A stretch of 64,000 nt of DNA from Colius striatus (Eukaryota; Chordata; Aves; Coliiformes; Coliidae), in NCBI RefSeq assembly GCF_028858725.1, contig NC_084767.1:5693501-5757500 (forward strand). Direction: 5' to 3'. Positions 53,289 through 64,000 of the stretch are shown in pieces. Both the position numbers and the translations under genes were made by a program. The notes below the pieces were generated by a model. It worked only from the letters and a program-made list of their open reading frames with translations, was not told the DNA's origin and did not search any database. Position 1 is the stretch's first letter. Each line of letters opens with the position of its first letter.

Positions 53289-53954
53289 GTGAGTCCTCGG
53301 CTGGGTACGCGGGCGGGGAAGGCGGTTGGTCGTTGGTGGTTACGGCCGGGCTCTCCCCTGAGTGCGGGAGCTGCGCCGAGGGCTGGCGAGTCTGGCTTTG
53401 ACTTTGTGCTTAAACTTTTCGCTTCAGGCTGTGACTCTTGAGAGCGGCGTTTGCTGCATGCTTCTCTTGAAAGAAGCCTGCCTGTGTAATGGTAGTGATA
53501 AGCTCCAGGTGTGAGCTGTCAGGCTGTTCTGAACACTGCAAGGGAGTGCTCTGACCTGGTGCCTCAGACAGGGCTGAATAACAGTAGTGAAGTCATCTCT
53601 TAGTACTGTCTCTGCAAGTAAAATAGCTGGGGTTATACTTGGCTGCCCAAGTGCTACAAAATGAGCGAAGGGCTGGATTGTTAAGCCGGGAAACATCCCC
53701 TTCTCGTGTAGGGAGGAAACAGTTACACTCCACAAACAAGTGATAGAGCCAACCAGAGATATTAGATCTTTTTTTTTTGTGTAGCGTTGCTAATGAGTGC
53801 TTGCTACTTTCCCAAACTCATGCAAGCTCATTTGAGACCATTAAGCCTATCATGTGTGTCAATAGTGCCTATGTGTTAATAACACACATGAAATGTCTGA
53901 ATAAACTACCATGAAATGATATGAAGGATAGATTTATTCCTTCTCCTGTAGGGA

Positions 53955-53968
53955 CCAGCAGATGGCAG
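53955..53968 (+). promoter_or_regulatory. CTCF core motif in PTTG1 intron 1
   Basis: CCAGCAGATGGCAG matches the CTCF core consensus CCASYAGRKGGCRS at all 14 positions. It is about 0.7 kb downstream of the bidirectional promoter. Confidence 0.5.
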
Positions 53969-54085
53969 CTGTATTGTCTTTAATTGGTTTGTTTAAAAAG
54001 TGTGCTGTGGTGGAAGAAATTACAAGAGTGATTTCTTTTCTTTTTCCTGTATGAACTGTCCAGTTGTGGTCTCATCAACCTGAGG

Positions 54086-56611
54086 ATGACAACGCTAGCC
54101 TTTGTTGATAAGGAGAATGGCGAAGTTGGTGTTACCAAGAATCAGCTGAGACTCCCTTCAAGACCTTGTGCGTATGTTTTGGCCTGAGCCAGCAGGGGAT
54201 CAAATGAAGTGTAGAAACCATATCTTGTTGTTCACTAGTTTGAATGGTAACAGTTTTCTCTTCTTGACTCTACTTATCCAACCCATTCTGTGAAGCTCAT
54301 CAGTTACTATATAAAAGAAAATAACTGCTTTTGCCATAGATGGAGCTTATGCTCCTGACTTACAAATGGTGAACAATTAGTGTTTATGATGACTAGTTTT
54401 CCAGTGTATATATTTCCTAAAATAAGCTTTAGGGTTGATATGGTGCTAAAACTTGTTTTTTTAATTCCTCTACTCACTGCAGCGAAAATCTTGTCTGAAA
54501 GAACACAAGTTAACACTCCACTTCCTAAAAAAACAATCGGTGTGTCTCCAGCCACATCTCACTCTGTCAGAAAGGCTCTTGGAAATGTGAATAGAACTGG
54601 AGGAGTCACGAGCAAGATGGAAAAGATAGGAGAGAAAAATCAGCCTCGTACTGCAAGCAAAGTGAGTGCAACACTTCTGGGAGGGTAGGGGGAATGCAAC
54701 TAAGCACCACCCAGCTGCTTGTTGTCTTCCCCTCTCAGTGGGATGGGGGAGAGAATTGGAAGTGTAAATGGAAGAGAAAATTGGAAGTAAAATTGGAAGA
54801 GAAAATTTCAACCCTTGAACTAAGCCAACTTGATAACTTTGAGAGAAACAAAACCAGTTTCTCTCCACCAGCTGACTGATACCTTACCAGTCTCTGAGCA
54901 ATGGCAACCTTGGCAAAATTCCCCACTCTTTTTTGTTGCTTAGCATGATGTCATCCCACATAGTGGGGGACATCCCTTAGGTCAGTTGGGATCAGCTGCC
55001 CCTGACTATGCTCCCTCTCAACTTCTGCACCCTCAGCCTACTAACTGCTAGGGTCATGAGAAGCAGAAAAGGACTTGATGTGTTAGCAGTGTTTAGTAAG
55101 AGCTAGGAATGCTGTGTTATCACACTGTTTTCATCATGAATCAAAAACATGGCACATCATATGAGCTACTAGGAAGAAAAATAGCTCCCTTGTAGAAAGA
55201 AAAATAACTGTGCTAGCCAAAACCAGTGCACTTAGATAGGCACAAGGAGTACAACAGCTTGAGGGTACCTAATGGCAAAGAAGTGATTCTAGAGAAAACA
55301 GTATGAGGTAATGTCTTGTTCACATGTTAAATACAGGAATTTAATATTATCAGCTTAAATGGTTTAGTGCAGTGATTTGTTGCCACAATATATAGTACTG
55401 CACTACATAAACTCAAGCATTTGTCCATCTTCAGCTCACTTGGGTTGAAGGTAGTAGAATTTAGGCATAATAAGCATAACTGAAGACTTTATGATAGGCA
55501 TTCTTGTCTGCATACCTGTATAGCCCAGAAAAAACACTACAATGGTACTACAATGGGTAACTACAGTAGCTCAAATAATGTGACTTCTTCTGTTTAAGAT
55601 TACTGAAAAGACTGCTGGATTAGAAAGCTGTGGTTCAGGGGCTGAAGAAGACTGGCCAGAAATAGAAAACATGTTTCCTTTTGATCCTCAAGGTAAGAAG
55701 TATTGGTGTAATTATTAAAATGAACAATCAGGCTTTTGTGAGTGATGATGTTGTAAGACTTTGGCTAAGCTATTGTGACAAACCAGCTAGCACTGCTTTT
55801 CTCTGGAGTGCAGCTGAACCTTATAAAAAATGTTGATGTATAGGATTTTATGGATGACTAAGTTGTAACTGTACATGAGGAGACTGTTGGACCATGTTTT
55901 GGACCTGATACCACTTCCATTTAATCTAGAAGGATTTTCAGCTTCCCAGACTACTGCTGTTGTACATTGTTACTAAACTACAATGTGTCTTTTTCAAATA
56001 GACTTTGAGAGTTTTGATCTTCCTGAAGAGCACAAAGTAAGCAATATCAACCTGTGTGGTGTTCCCCTCATGATATTTGAAAGGACATATGACAGATGTG
56101 TCAACACAGTTCCTTCACCTACAGAGATTGAAGAGATTTCATGGGAGCCCAGTAAGTGGAAGCTGACATGACTCTCAGTATGTACTGTGATTGTTAGTGG
56201 TTTGGGAGGGAAGCTGGCTGACTGCAGTAGTGAACTGCTGCTGTTGTCTTAACCACCAGCATAACACACTAACAGCTTTTGGTGTATAGTCAAGCTGAAT
56301 TTAACTCATCAACTGTACTAGTACAGGTAGTTGTCTCAGTGATGTTGCTGAGCAATCTTTTTGCAGTGCATTGCTCGCCAATCAGTTAAGTGGAAGTGGC
56401 TTATACAATCAAGTAATATTCCCCTTGGTCATTCAAGAGGTTTATGCTAATGCACTGAGAGCTGGCATATGTTAGGGAGTATAAATTCTGAGATTCATGA
56501 GGAACTGATTTGCACTGTTTCTGACTTTCAGACTTGCTGCAATCAACTGCTGACTTCCTTGCTACTCTGGATGAGATCATTGACATGCCACCTCCAAATT
56601 ATGACCTTTAG
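54086..56611 (+). CDS. PTTG1: PTTG1 (securin), complete, five coding exons
   Basis: Securin holds separase inactive until APC/C-dependent destruction at anaphase. Coding exons are 54086-54167, 54483-54661, 55599-55692, 56002-56151 and 56532-56611: 585 nt, 194 residues (human 202). The protein starts MTTLAFVDKENGEVG with a KEN box at 9-11. The destruction box RKALGNVN is at 57-64. The segment DWPEIENMFPF at 105-115 corresponds to the separase-binding pseudosubstrate region. The conserved FESFDLPEEH begins at 120 and SGVPLMI-like GVPLMIF follows. The C-terminus is LDEIIDMPPPNYDL. The first coding donor is CCTT|GTGCGT, chosen because it keeps exon 3 in frame. A rival GTATGT four bases later would frameshift with the normal acceptor. 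Intron 3 carries an antisense LTR. The gene shares its promoter with SLU7. Confidence 0.95.
54693..55230 (-). mobile_element. antisense solo LTR of an avian ERV in PTTG1 intron 3
   Basis: Starts near GCAACTAAGCACCACCCAGC and includes TGGGATGGGGGAGAGAATTG, GAGAAGCAGAAAAGGACTTG and the closing GCCAAAACCAGTGCA. This matches the LTR found at 62999-63180 and an LTR family common in bird genomes. The primer-binding-site orientation at the 63-kb copy shows that this reading is the antisense strand. No retroviral internal sequence flanks it, so it is a solo LTR, with the first roughly 20 bases of the right-hand (sense 3') end missing. Confidence 0.8.
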
Positions 56612-56663
56612 TGCATATTCTGAAGTTCCTATTGAATTAAAATGTCATTAAGTTCTGTGTTTT

Positions 56664-56669
56664 AATAAA
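56664..56669 (+). terminator. PTTG1: PTTG1 polyadenylation signal
   Basis: AATAAA 53 bases after the PTTG1 stop codon, the only nearby canonical hexamer. It implies a very short 3' UTR of about 70-80 bases. Confidence 0.8.
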
Positions 56670-56689
56670 GGCTACTCTAAGCTGTGTAA

Positions 56690-59600
56690 TACTGGACTTG
56701 TCTGTTTTCAGTAGACCTAAGATATAGGTGGGAAAATAGTGTTCTGAAGAGTATCTGACAAGCAATTATAGCAGAGCCTGGATAAGTTTCTAAGCAAGAC
56801 TAAAATACACTGTTGTGAACCATATCCAAGGGCTGCTACGTGCTGATTGGACTATGTAGTAATGATAGTTTGAGGTCCTTCTGACATCACTGTTGATATA
56901 ACTTTATCCATTAAACATGCAAGGTTTAAGGACTAATCTGTACATCTAGAGTAACTTAAATAGTAGAGCTAGTGCTCTTCCAGCATTTTCCCTTTCTAGT
57001 TGACTCTTCACAGTGGTAAATATTGGATTCTTAGGCAGCTGCAGGTTGCTTTTAATTGCCACAGCATTGTGGCTCTCACTGCTTGTACTGTCTGTGCTCT
57101 GTGAGGAAGTGCTGCTGGAACCCCATCCTTCAAATAAGCACACATGTTCAGTCTTCTCTTGCATTGTCACAGCCTCAGCTCCAGTTCCTCATCACATAAG
57201 GTGAGTCAGTTGTACAGGTGATCAGCCTTCACTTGAAGTAAAACTGCTTTTATAGTACTCTGATCTAGTCAAATCACAGTGGCTTTTGAGCTACTTTCAG
57301 CTCATCCTGAGGATGAATAGCAATGCTGTGCCAATGCTTGGTCATCTGCTAAGGTAGAAGGCCTTTCTGCTCTTCCACAATGCACCTGAGCTCTGAACAG
57401 GAGGAATTGCCGTGTCATATTTGCCAGTAGTACGCTGTGGCCCCATAACTGCAAACAAGGGCAAGACCAGCTTTTCAGCTCTCACTTCCAGTAGTGTCTG
57501 AAGAAACAAGAAATATGCTTTAAGGGTTGCAAGTAGACTACAGGATGAAGATGCTTGAGACAAGGAATGGGGTTAATTTGCTGTGGGTCAGTGCTGCATC
57601 CTGCAGGTCTGCTTCTTGGAGAAATACCATGGCTGCACCCTGACTGTTTGTGAAGATGAGATGTGGATGTGTAACATTCCTTTCATGCTGTTTCTAGGAA
57701 ACCTAAAAATGCAGGCACTGAAGGAGCTCTTGTGTTTCTCGAGGGTTATCTATTTTGCAGGTACTGAAAGGAATTCATTTGCCCTGCTATGATGTTGTAA
57801 GTAATGAAGACTCCTTTTAGCCTTCAAAAGGGTAACAGGTGGAGCAGACAAATACCCATTTTCACTGTTTCTTGGTTTTTGGATATCTCCTCGAGACATG
57901 TTTTGTTTTCATAATGCTTTTTACCCCTCAAGAGGTAGATGGACTTCTTGGGATTCTCCTGTTGCAAATTCTGACCTTCATTCTGTTAGGACTAGAAACT
58001 TATTGTTGCTGTTTCTGAATCATCAGACAGATATTCAATTCTGTTTCTTAAAGTGTTAAATTCAAATGAATTATACATTAGCTGGTCTTTATTTCCAATT
58101 TCTTGTCTTTGGCTTGAAACATCAAAGAATTCAGAGGAATATCAAACTAGACAGGAAAAAGAAAGAGATATGATTAAGGAAACCCTGCAAGGCAGAGAAG
58201 AGGGTTCAGGGTTTGGATTGCATTTAAATATTTTTGGATTCTGAAAGAACTCAGCTATCTCATCTGAGATTGAACTTTGATGGCTATAGTCTACCAGACA
58301 CAGGACTTGAGCCTTAGTATCTTTAGAAGTGATAAAATGCACCTGCCTTTGACTTTTTTTTCTTTATCACTTCCCATGAGCTGAGAGAAAACAACCCGAG
58401 CCTGATTTTACAGCAAAATATCTGTAACTAAGGCACTGAAGCTGGGTACACAGTGCCATCATGTGGCTGCTTGTTATGCAGTCACACAGGTGGAAAGAGT
58501 CTATTCTATGCAAAACACCAGCTAAGGTGGTATGACAGACCATCTGGATATGACACTACATCAACATAAACGTAGAAGGCAACCTTTTATATGTACAAGC
58601 ATCTCACCTGGAGAGAGATACTTGTGTTTTGTGTGTGTGTTAGGGAAATTTATAATGGTAAAAGTAGTTATTTGCTTTAAAATTTTCCCTGTGAATCAAG
58701 CACCCAGATCTATTATTTGAATCTCTAGAAATAAGCCTTTATTTGTGCAATGTCTACACATGTGCAGGTAGATACACATATCAAGACATTCAAAGCATGC
58801 TTGCCAGTTGTGGAGTGAGTTTGTACAGGTGATAATGATTTGAAGAGACCTCTTGGTACTGATAAACTTTCATCTCAAACCCCCTAAATCTGTTTCTTGT
58901 GGGGAGGGGGGAGTGGGTGTGCAGCAAGCACACTTGGGCTTACTGCTGGCCTGTTTGCATGAGAGCTTGCAGGGCAGAACATAACAATGCTAAACTAAAT
59001 TAATTCACACAAGTGTAATCCTATGTCACTTCAACTCTTCAGTCTTTTCTGAGAGTAGGGAAAAAGAAGCAGTCATAAGTTGTGTCCTTTGCTACAACCA
59101 CTCCTAGTTTTTTCCTTTGAAATTATGAAAGGGTGTTTTGGGTGCCCAGGAAACTTCTCTATAGGGTTTTTTTTGATGTTTCATCTGATTTTGTACAAAT
59201 AATGTCTCTTATAGCTGCTATCAAGCAACACCAGCCAGTCAGAGCTAATTTGGGTAAGAAGCAAGCAAGGTTTTCAAGATTTTTATCTGTAAATAGGTAA
59301 AGAGATATGTTTCATCATGTAGCCCATCTCTGAGCCAAGCCAGCAGTGTTGCTAGGAATCTCATATATGGGATATAAATCTGTATTCAGCAACACAATGC
59401 AAAAATCAGTTTTCTTTATGCTACCCCTGCAGCTAATTAATGTTCAGTGTTTAAAGACTGAATAGCTTTTTAAAATGTTGACTGTGATCCTTCTGGTTTA
59501 AAAGGTTAAATAAACAAATGCTGATGTCCAATTTCAGACAAATCTATGAAAAAACCCAGAGTTAAGAAGTCTTTATAGCAGAAGAATGATGCAATTAACT

Positions 59601-62339
59601 TCAGTTTTGGTTGGATGTTAATTCTCAGTGCCAAAAGTTAGGTGACTGGGAATGTTTTTGTTTCCTACAGCAATGTACCTCTCTGGAGCTTTTTGTTCTC
59701 ATGGGGATTTCTGGTTAAGGCAGGCCCAAGTTTCTGCTTTTACAGAGCTTTATTTTGTAAGCATTCATCAGAAAGATTCTTTTTGTTTCTGCTGCCTTTT
59801 ATTTTCCCCTGTTTCATGTACTTTTCAACTCAGCTGGCTGGGGTTACACATGATCCTGTGACTTGCACCCAGAACAGTGCTGTGATGAGAATCTGTGGAT
59901 TGGGCTTCCTGCCTGCAGTGACTCGAGGAGATCACAGTTCCAAAAGCATGATCTCCTGCTTAAAAAATATAAACTATCTTAGCCTCAGAGCTGCAAAACT
60001 AGCTCGTGTCAGCCCACGAGGTGCTGGCTTCCTGAGATGCAGGGAGCCTGCTTGCTGGGGATTTCACAGTGCTTCATGCCGTTTCAGTTAGGTGTTAACA
60101 CTGACTGCTTCTGACTGAAACAATCAACATCCTTACCTGTTTTAATATTGATATACCATATGCAGATCCCGTACTTAAAAAGTTTTAGTTCCTGTTGGAG
60201 TATTGTCAAGAATAGATGCATCTTGAGTTCAAAATGTAGCTGAGCACCACTCTGTGCAACAGTAGTCCTATTTAAAACTCCTTGCAATGTTTTGGTTTAC
60301 TTGCTTGATCAGCTTATGCTTCCTGCAGAAATCTGAGATTTGAGATGATAAATGCATGGCTGTGATAAAAAGGAATGCTGCTTGGTGGCATGTTCTCAGT
60401 CTCAACTGGATGCCATGATTGGGAAATCTGGATTGTGACCAAATCCACAGAGCAGGTGCCTTTTCCATTGGTTATCACTTTGGAGAACATCTTCTTTTGT
60501 GAGAATCACTTGAAATCCTTACCTGATTATCTGTAAGGACAACTGGGAGATTCATACAAAAAGAATCTCTTACCAGGCTGAGTAGAATTACCTCAGCACA
60601 CAGCAGATAATTCATCCTATTTGTAATGTTCTGGCAGCGGGTGGCACCATGGTAACAGCATGTATTATGGCTTCTCTCTCCTCCAGCCTGACAGCTGTGG
60701 TGTGATGATGTTTGCCTTTGGTACATCATGCACAGTGCAGGCATCTGTAACGGCTTTTGTTGCTTCATGAATGTGAAATGTAGGGTAAGAGTCAGCACTA
60801 AGGAATTCAGTGTGCCTTTGCCCTGTGACTTCAGGGAATAGTATATCAGCCAAGGGCAGTTTTATCTGTTGTTGTTTAAAAAGAAAATTGCCTGGAGGCA
60901 ACTGTTGTCTCTAGGGTTAGCAAAGCCATGAATCTTGTAACTTTTAGTTTCACTGTACTTTTATTAGCGTTAGGGAAGCACTGTATAGAAACACAATAAC
61001 ACCCCCCTGACTAGCCCCAAAGTGATTCTCACTGTGCTGAGACACACAGGCACTGATCAGATCAACGTGTCTAGAATGAGGTTTACCTACAGTTTAGCAG
61101 CTGTCTGGGATCTGATCACAAACATGTGTTTTTGCATATAACTTTGTGAAGCCTGTAAGAAAAAAGTAATTGATAAACTTACTTCTAACTGCAGCTTGAG
61201 AGAAGTTAAAAGCACAGTGGTCCTGCTGTGCTTGAATGACCTATAGAATTTGAGGGAAAATTAATAAAATGGCCCTAACATGTGTGTTCTTGCAGTGAGC
61301 TTATGGAGAATGCCAGGATGAAAAAAGATGTGTGCAAACAACTTAATGGGGTAGGTGTTTTGTGTTTTTTTTGATGGATGAGGTAATCTCTCCCAGTTAA
61401 CAAAGTTGGAGGGAGGTTCATGGAGCTGAAGATGTACTTCTAGCTCTAGATTATCATGTTTGGTTTTTTTTGTGCTAATCAGGCTATTTCTATAAGCTGA
61501 ATGGAAGGTGGAGCCTTTGGAAGCCTTCAGGTGTTGGTCTGCAATGGCTCAAGCTCGGCTTCCTTTGAACTCTTCTCTATATTTAGTCAATGGTTAAAAG
61601 CACCTTTTAAGTCCCACTATCACACAACCAGTTTAAGTGAATTGCTATAGGCTCTAGTAGAAGTGGTTCTCCTTTCTATTAGTCAAGGGACAAAGCTGAG
61701 ATCATGCATAAGGAGAACACGTGAAGGCTGGAAGAGGGGAGAGTTTAGAGTCTGTATTACATATATTTGCCTTGAAAACTGTTCAGTCAGTATTTTTCCT
61801 GCATATATGAATTCTTTGCTTAAAGGTGGGCATCAGGTATGTCCTTTGTGTTTATCACTATCTGAAGTGACCTGAATCCATTCCAGATACTAACTTTGGA
61901 AAAGTTTAAAGTAGGAACAAGATCAGACATCGTTTGATCTCATTATGATTAGTAATGATGATGTACGTGGCGCTGAAAGACCTAAGATCCAGTCTGCAAG
62001 GATAAAACTGAGATGCTGAACTTGTCTTAGTAGTTGCTGAGGTTCTTTAAGGTCGAGTAAGATAGAGGCACCATTTTGGTGAGGGAGATCCTTTTTCTTG
62101 AACAGTTTTTTGGTTACTCAAAGCAGAATTAGGGATGCTGCTATGACATGGTATGATTGATGTAGCTATACACAAAGAGGGGAATGAAAGATGGTTTTGG
62201 ATGAGACACTGAAGGATCAAATAGCCAGACTGATGAGGAGTGATGGACAAGATGCATGTGGAGGCATTCTTCTTGGTGACAGTATTTCCCTTGTATCTTA
62301 AATTCAACTCTGAGCTTCACTGTGGCCCTATTCTTACTC
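56690..62339. other. intergenic region downstream of PTTG1
   Basis: No gene or RNA gene recognised. In other vertebrates MIR146A lies downstream of PTTG1; I looked for its mature sequence on both strands and did not find it. Open frames such as 59642-60091 plus lack any pattern supporting a protein. Confidence 0.6.
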
Positions 62340-62998
62340 ACAGTCCCCTCAGAAGTCAAAGCCTTCCAACGTGGCTTTTCCCATGGCTGCAGTCCCCCTA
62401 GAGATGTGCAGCTCTGTGGGTTTATCCACAGGCACTTTGAGGTGCTCCACCATTACCTCATACACAGCCACAGATGCTTCAAGGTGTACCTGCTCTAGTC
62501 TGGACTTATCCTTGGGCCACAATCCCTACAGCAGCTGCAGCACAAAGCCATGGACACTTCAGGGTGTACCTGCCCTGGTGTAAACTTATTCATGGCCACA
62601 GATGCTTCAGGGTGTCCTCTTGTGCAGCTATCCACAGGTCACAGTCCTTTCACCTGGAGCTCCCACTGGAGATCCAGCCTGACCAGTAGAGTAGCACAGA
62701 AACAGCAGTGATGCCCTGGCCATCTGCCAGCCTGGGCAGATTGCCATTGCTGTTATCAAAATATTCCCAGGCACAGCAGATTGAGATGACAGGCAGTGCA
62801 GCACCCAGGGAAAGCAAAAAAACAGCTACTGACAAGCACTAGGCTACTACATAGTGAGGCAAGCAAGCCTCATGGCAGGCACAGCAGCTTGCTAATGAAT
62901 AGCTAAACAGCAATAAGAGCTGTAAATTATACCTAGCACATTCCAATCAGTCTGTTACCTTGGACCCTTTGGGCCCCACATTGAGCACCAAAAAGGAC
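62340..62998 (-). mobile_element. decayed ERV internal (leader) region
   Basis: Lies directly inside the LTR at 62999-63180 on the minus strand. It contains a primer-binding site and a short open frame (62835-62650) starting MSVAVFLLSLGAALPV. Beyond that are several short interrupted frames with stop codons and no recognisable gag, pol or env domain. Degenerate repeats of about 42-46 bp carry CAGATGCTTCAGGGTGT-like blocks at about 62428, 62470, 62552 and 62598. The left boundary is a guess. No intact viral gene is present. Confidence 0.55.
62973..62990 (-). mobile_element. ERV primer-binding site, lysine tRNA type
   Basis: On the minus strand this reads TGGTGCTCAATGTGGGGC. It matches 15 of 18 bases of the lysine-tRNA primer-binding site TGGCGCCCAACGTGGGGC. 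All three differences are C-to-T changes, two of them at CpG, as expected for decay. It lies eight bases inside the LTR end, fixing the element as minus-strand and suggesting a lysine-primed, ERVK-like virus. Confidence 0.7.
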
Positions 62999-63180
62999 TG
63001 TTGTGGTTTAACCCCAGCTGCCAACTAAGTACCCACACAGCTGCTTGCTCCCTCCCTTCCTTCCTCCAGCAGTGAGGAGCAGAAAAGTCTTTGAGACGTG
63101 TAAGCACTGCTCAGCAATCAGAAAAACATAACTGTATAATCAACACTGTTTTCAGCACAAATCCAAAACATCTTGCTGCC
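62999..63180 (-). mobile_element. ERV 5' LTR, internally deleted and truncated
   Basis: Begins TGTTGTGGTTTAACCCCAGC (the antisense of the LTR 3' end) and contains GTAAGCACTGCTCAGCAATC and CAACACTGTTTTCAGCACAA, shared with the family of the PTTG1-intron LTR. Compared with that 538-bp copy, the central part, including the region expected to hold the LTR promoter, is missing. Similarity stops near 63180. Confidence 0.8.
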
Positions 63181-64000
63181 ATTTTCCTGGCCCCCTCTTT
63201 CCCTGGTTGCCCTCTGCAGGTTGAAAAGAAGTAAAAAATCTCAGATTTGGTACTGCACAGGTGGTGGGAAAGCCCACAGGATGAACTTCATGCAGCAGAG
63301 GCAGAATTGGATGTTACCATTCTAACAGCACAGGGCTGAGCACAGGCACCCCCTTGCAACACAGGGGAAGGGGCTGAACTGGGGAGGTGGGAGTAGGAGG
63401 ACTGGCTGTCCTCACCACAGCTGTGAGGTGGGAGTTCCTGATGCTGGCAGAAGGGACAGACCTCATCCCTGCAGTATGGCAGCCCTCTGCTCTGATGGCA
63501 CGAAGGACAAGGCTGCCTTTCTGGAGGTGAGACCCCTCCTGTCAGACTGCACCTGTGGGGAAAGCTCAGCCCTTTTTACTGCAGGGATGCTCATGAGCTC
63601 AGTGTTGTATATGTCCAGTCTTCATCCATGCATATAGAAACTAATATGAATATAAATGCTTTTGTATGTACTTACTGCAAAGATAATTGTTCATAATTCC
63701 TATAATGTCACGAAAATGTGCATCCATGCAGGGTGACAAGGCAAGGTGTTTGCTGGCTGGTGAGGTGCAGAAGTTGCTGCACTGCCATTCAAACAAGTCT
63801 TCAGTGGACAGAAGAGACAGATCCAGAGCAAAAATGCAAAAGTCAGGGTGAGAGCTCTGAAGGATGGGGGCAAAAGGCTGATGACACAACCTGGGTTGCT
63901 TGAGGATAACATATATCACTGCAGAGAGAAGGTGTTATCACTGTGAATGACTACACAGGACAGCTCTGGAAGGATCTAGAGACCTTGCTGACAGTGAGAG
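63181..64000. other. intergenic, nothing recognised
   Basis: No gene, clear repeat or RNA gene seen to the end of the window. Short overlapping open frames at 63428-63919 on both strands look like chance. Confidence 0.5.

Larger units (their letters stand above)
52580..53350. promoter_or_regulatory. CpG-rich bidirectional SLU7/PTTG1 promoter
   Basis: This very GC- and CpG-rich block lies between the 5' ends of two divergent genes. The SLU7 first exon ends at 52897 on the minus strand and the PTTG1 first exon ends at 53288 on the plus strand. About 240 bp separate the likely start sites. The SLU7-proximal half has an X-box. The PTTG1-proximal half has two CCAAT boxes and a CDE/CHR-like element. 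A strong G-run block is at about 52961-52976. Long open frames across this block are composition artefacts. Confidence 0.85.

Noticed and set aside
52469-53441. Open frames up to 150 codons across the SLU7/PTTG1 promoter, including one over the 11-bp repeats
   Set aside because: GC-rich promoter sequence. The frame over the repeats starts at GTG, ends in intron and has no conserved content.
58448-58470. Possible third CTCF motif near TGCCATCATGTGGC
   Set aside because: Two core positions mismatch on the best strand.
56690-64000. Possible MIR146A downstream of PTTG1
   Set aside because: I looked for the mature miR-146a sequence on both strands and did not see it; the gene probably lies further right.

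Overview
This is a 64-kb piece of vertebrate chromosome, almost certainly from a bird. Genes are split by long introns with GT-AG junctions. The intergenic DNA carries CR1 retrotransposon 3' ends with the avian ATTCTATGATTCTAT-type tail and LTRs of families I associate with bird genomes. The gene order CCNJL - C1QTNF2 - SLU7 - PTTG1, with the first three on the minus strand and PTTG1 on the plus strand, matches the block on human 5q33 and chicken chromosome 13. The LTR types make a non-galliform bird likely, but the species cannot be fixed from the sequence.

Layout. 1-15,500: the 5' part of CCNJL (cyclin J-like), with two coding exons separated by a 10.4-kb intron and a CpG-rich promoter at about 14.6-15.5 kb; the rest of the gene lies beyond base 1. 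15.5-24.9 kb: intergenic DNA with a CR1 copy and a probable LTR. 24.9-27.1 kb: the complete C1QTNF2 (CTRP2) coding region in two exons, with a probable noncoding first exon and TATA/E-box promoter near 32.7-33.0 kb. 33-41 kb: no gene recognised. 41.4-52.9 kb: the complete coding region of the splicing factor SLU7, 14 coding exons, 565 codons. 52.9-53.3 kb: a CpG-rich head-to-head promoter shared by SLU7 and PTTG1. 54.1-56.7 kb: the complete coding region of PTTG1 (securin), five coding exons, 194 codons. 56.7-64 kb: intergenic DNA ending in a decayed endogenous retrovirus.

The genes do not form a pathway. SLU7 acts in the second step of pre-mRNA splicing, PTTG1 inhibits separase until anaphase, C1QTNF2 is a secreted C1q/TNF-like hormone and CCNJL is an orphan cyclin. 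Only SLU7 and PTTG1 are physically coupled, through about 240 bp of shared promoter. That promoter carries an RFX X-box, two CCAAT boxes 31 bp apart and a CDE/CHR-like element.

I found no new protein system. The most unusual structure is a 41-bp minisatellite in an intron of SLU7. Each unit copies the tract and AG of the adjacent 3' splice site, giving four decoy acceptors in exact 41-nt register with the true one, and all four would lead to premature stops. This is notable because SLU7 itself governs 3' splice-site choice. Exon boundaries were derived by hand from reading frame, splice consensus and family similarity.
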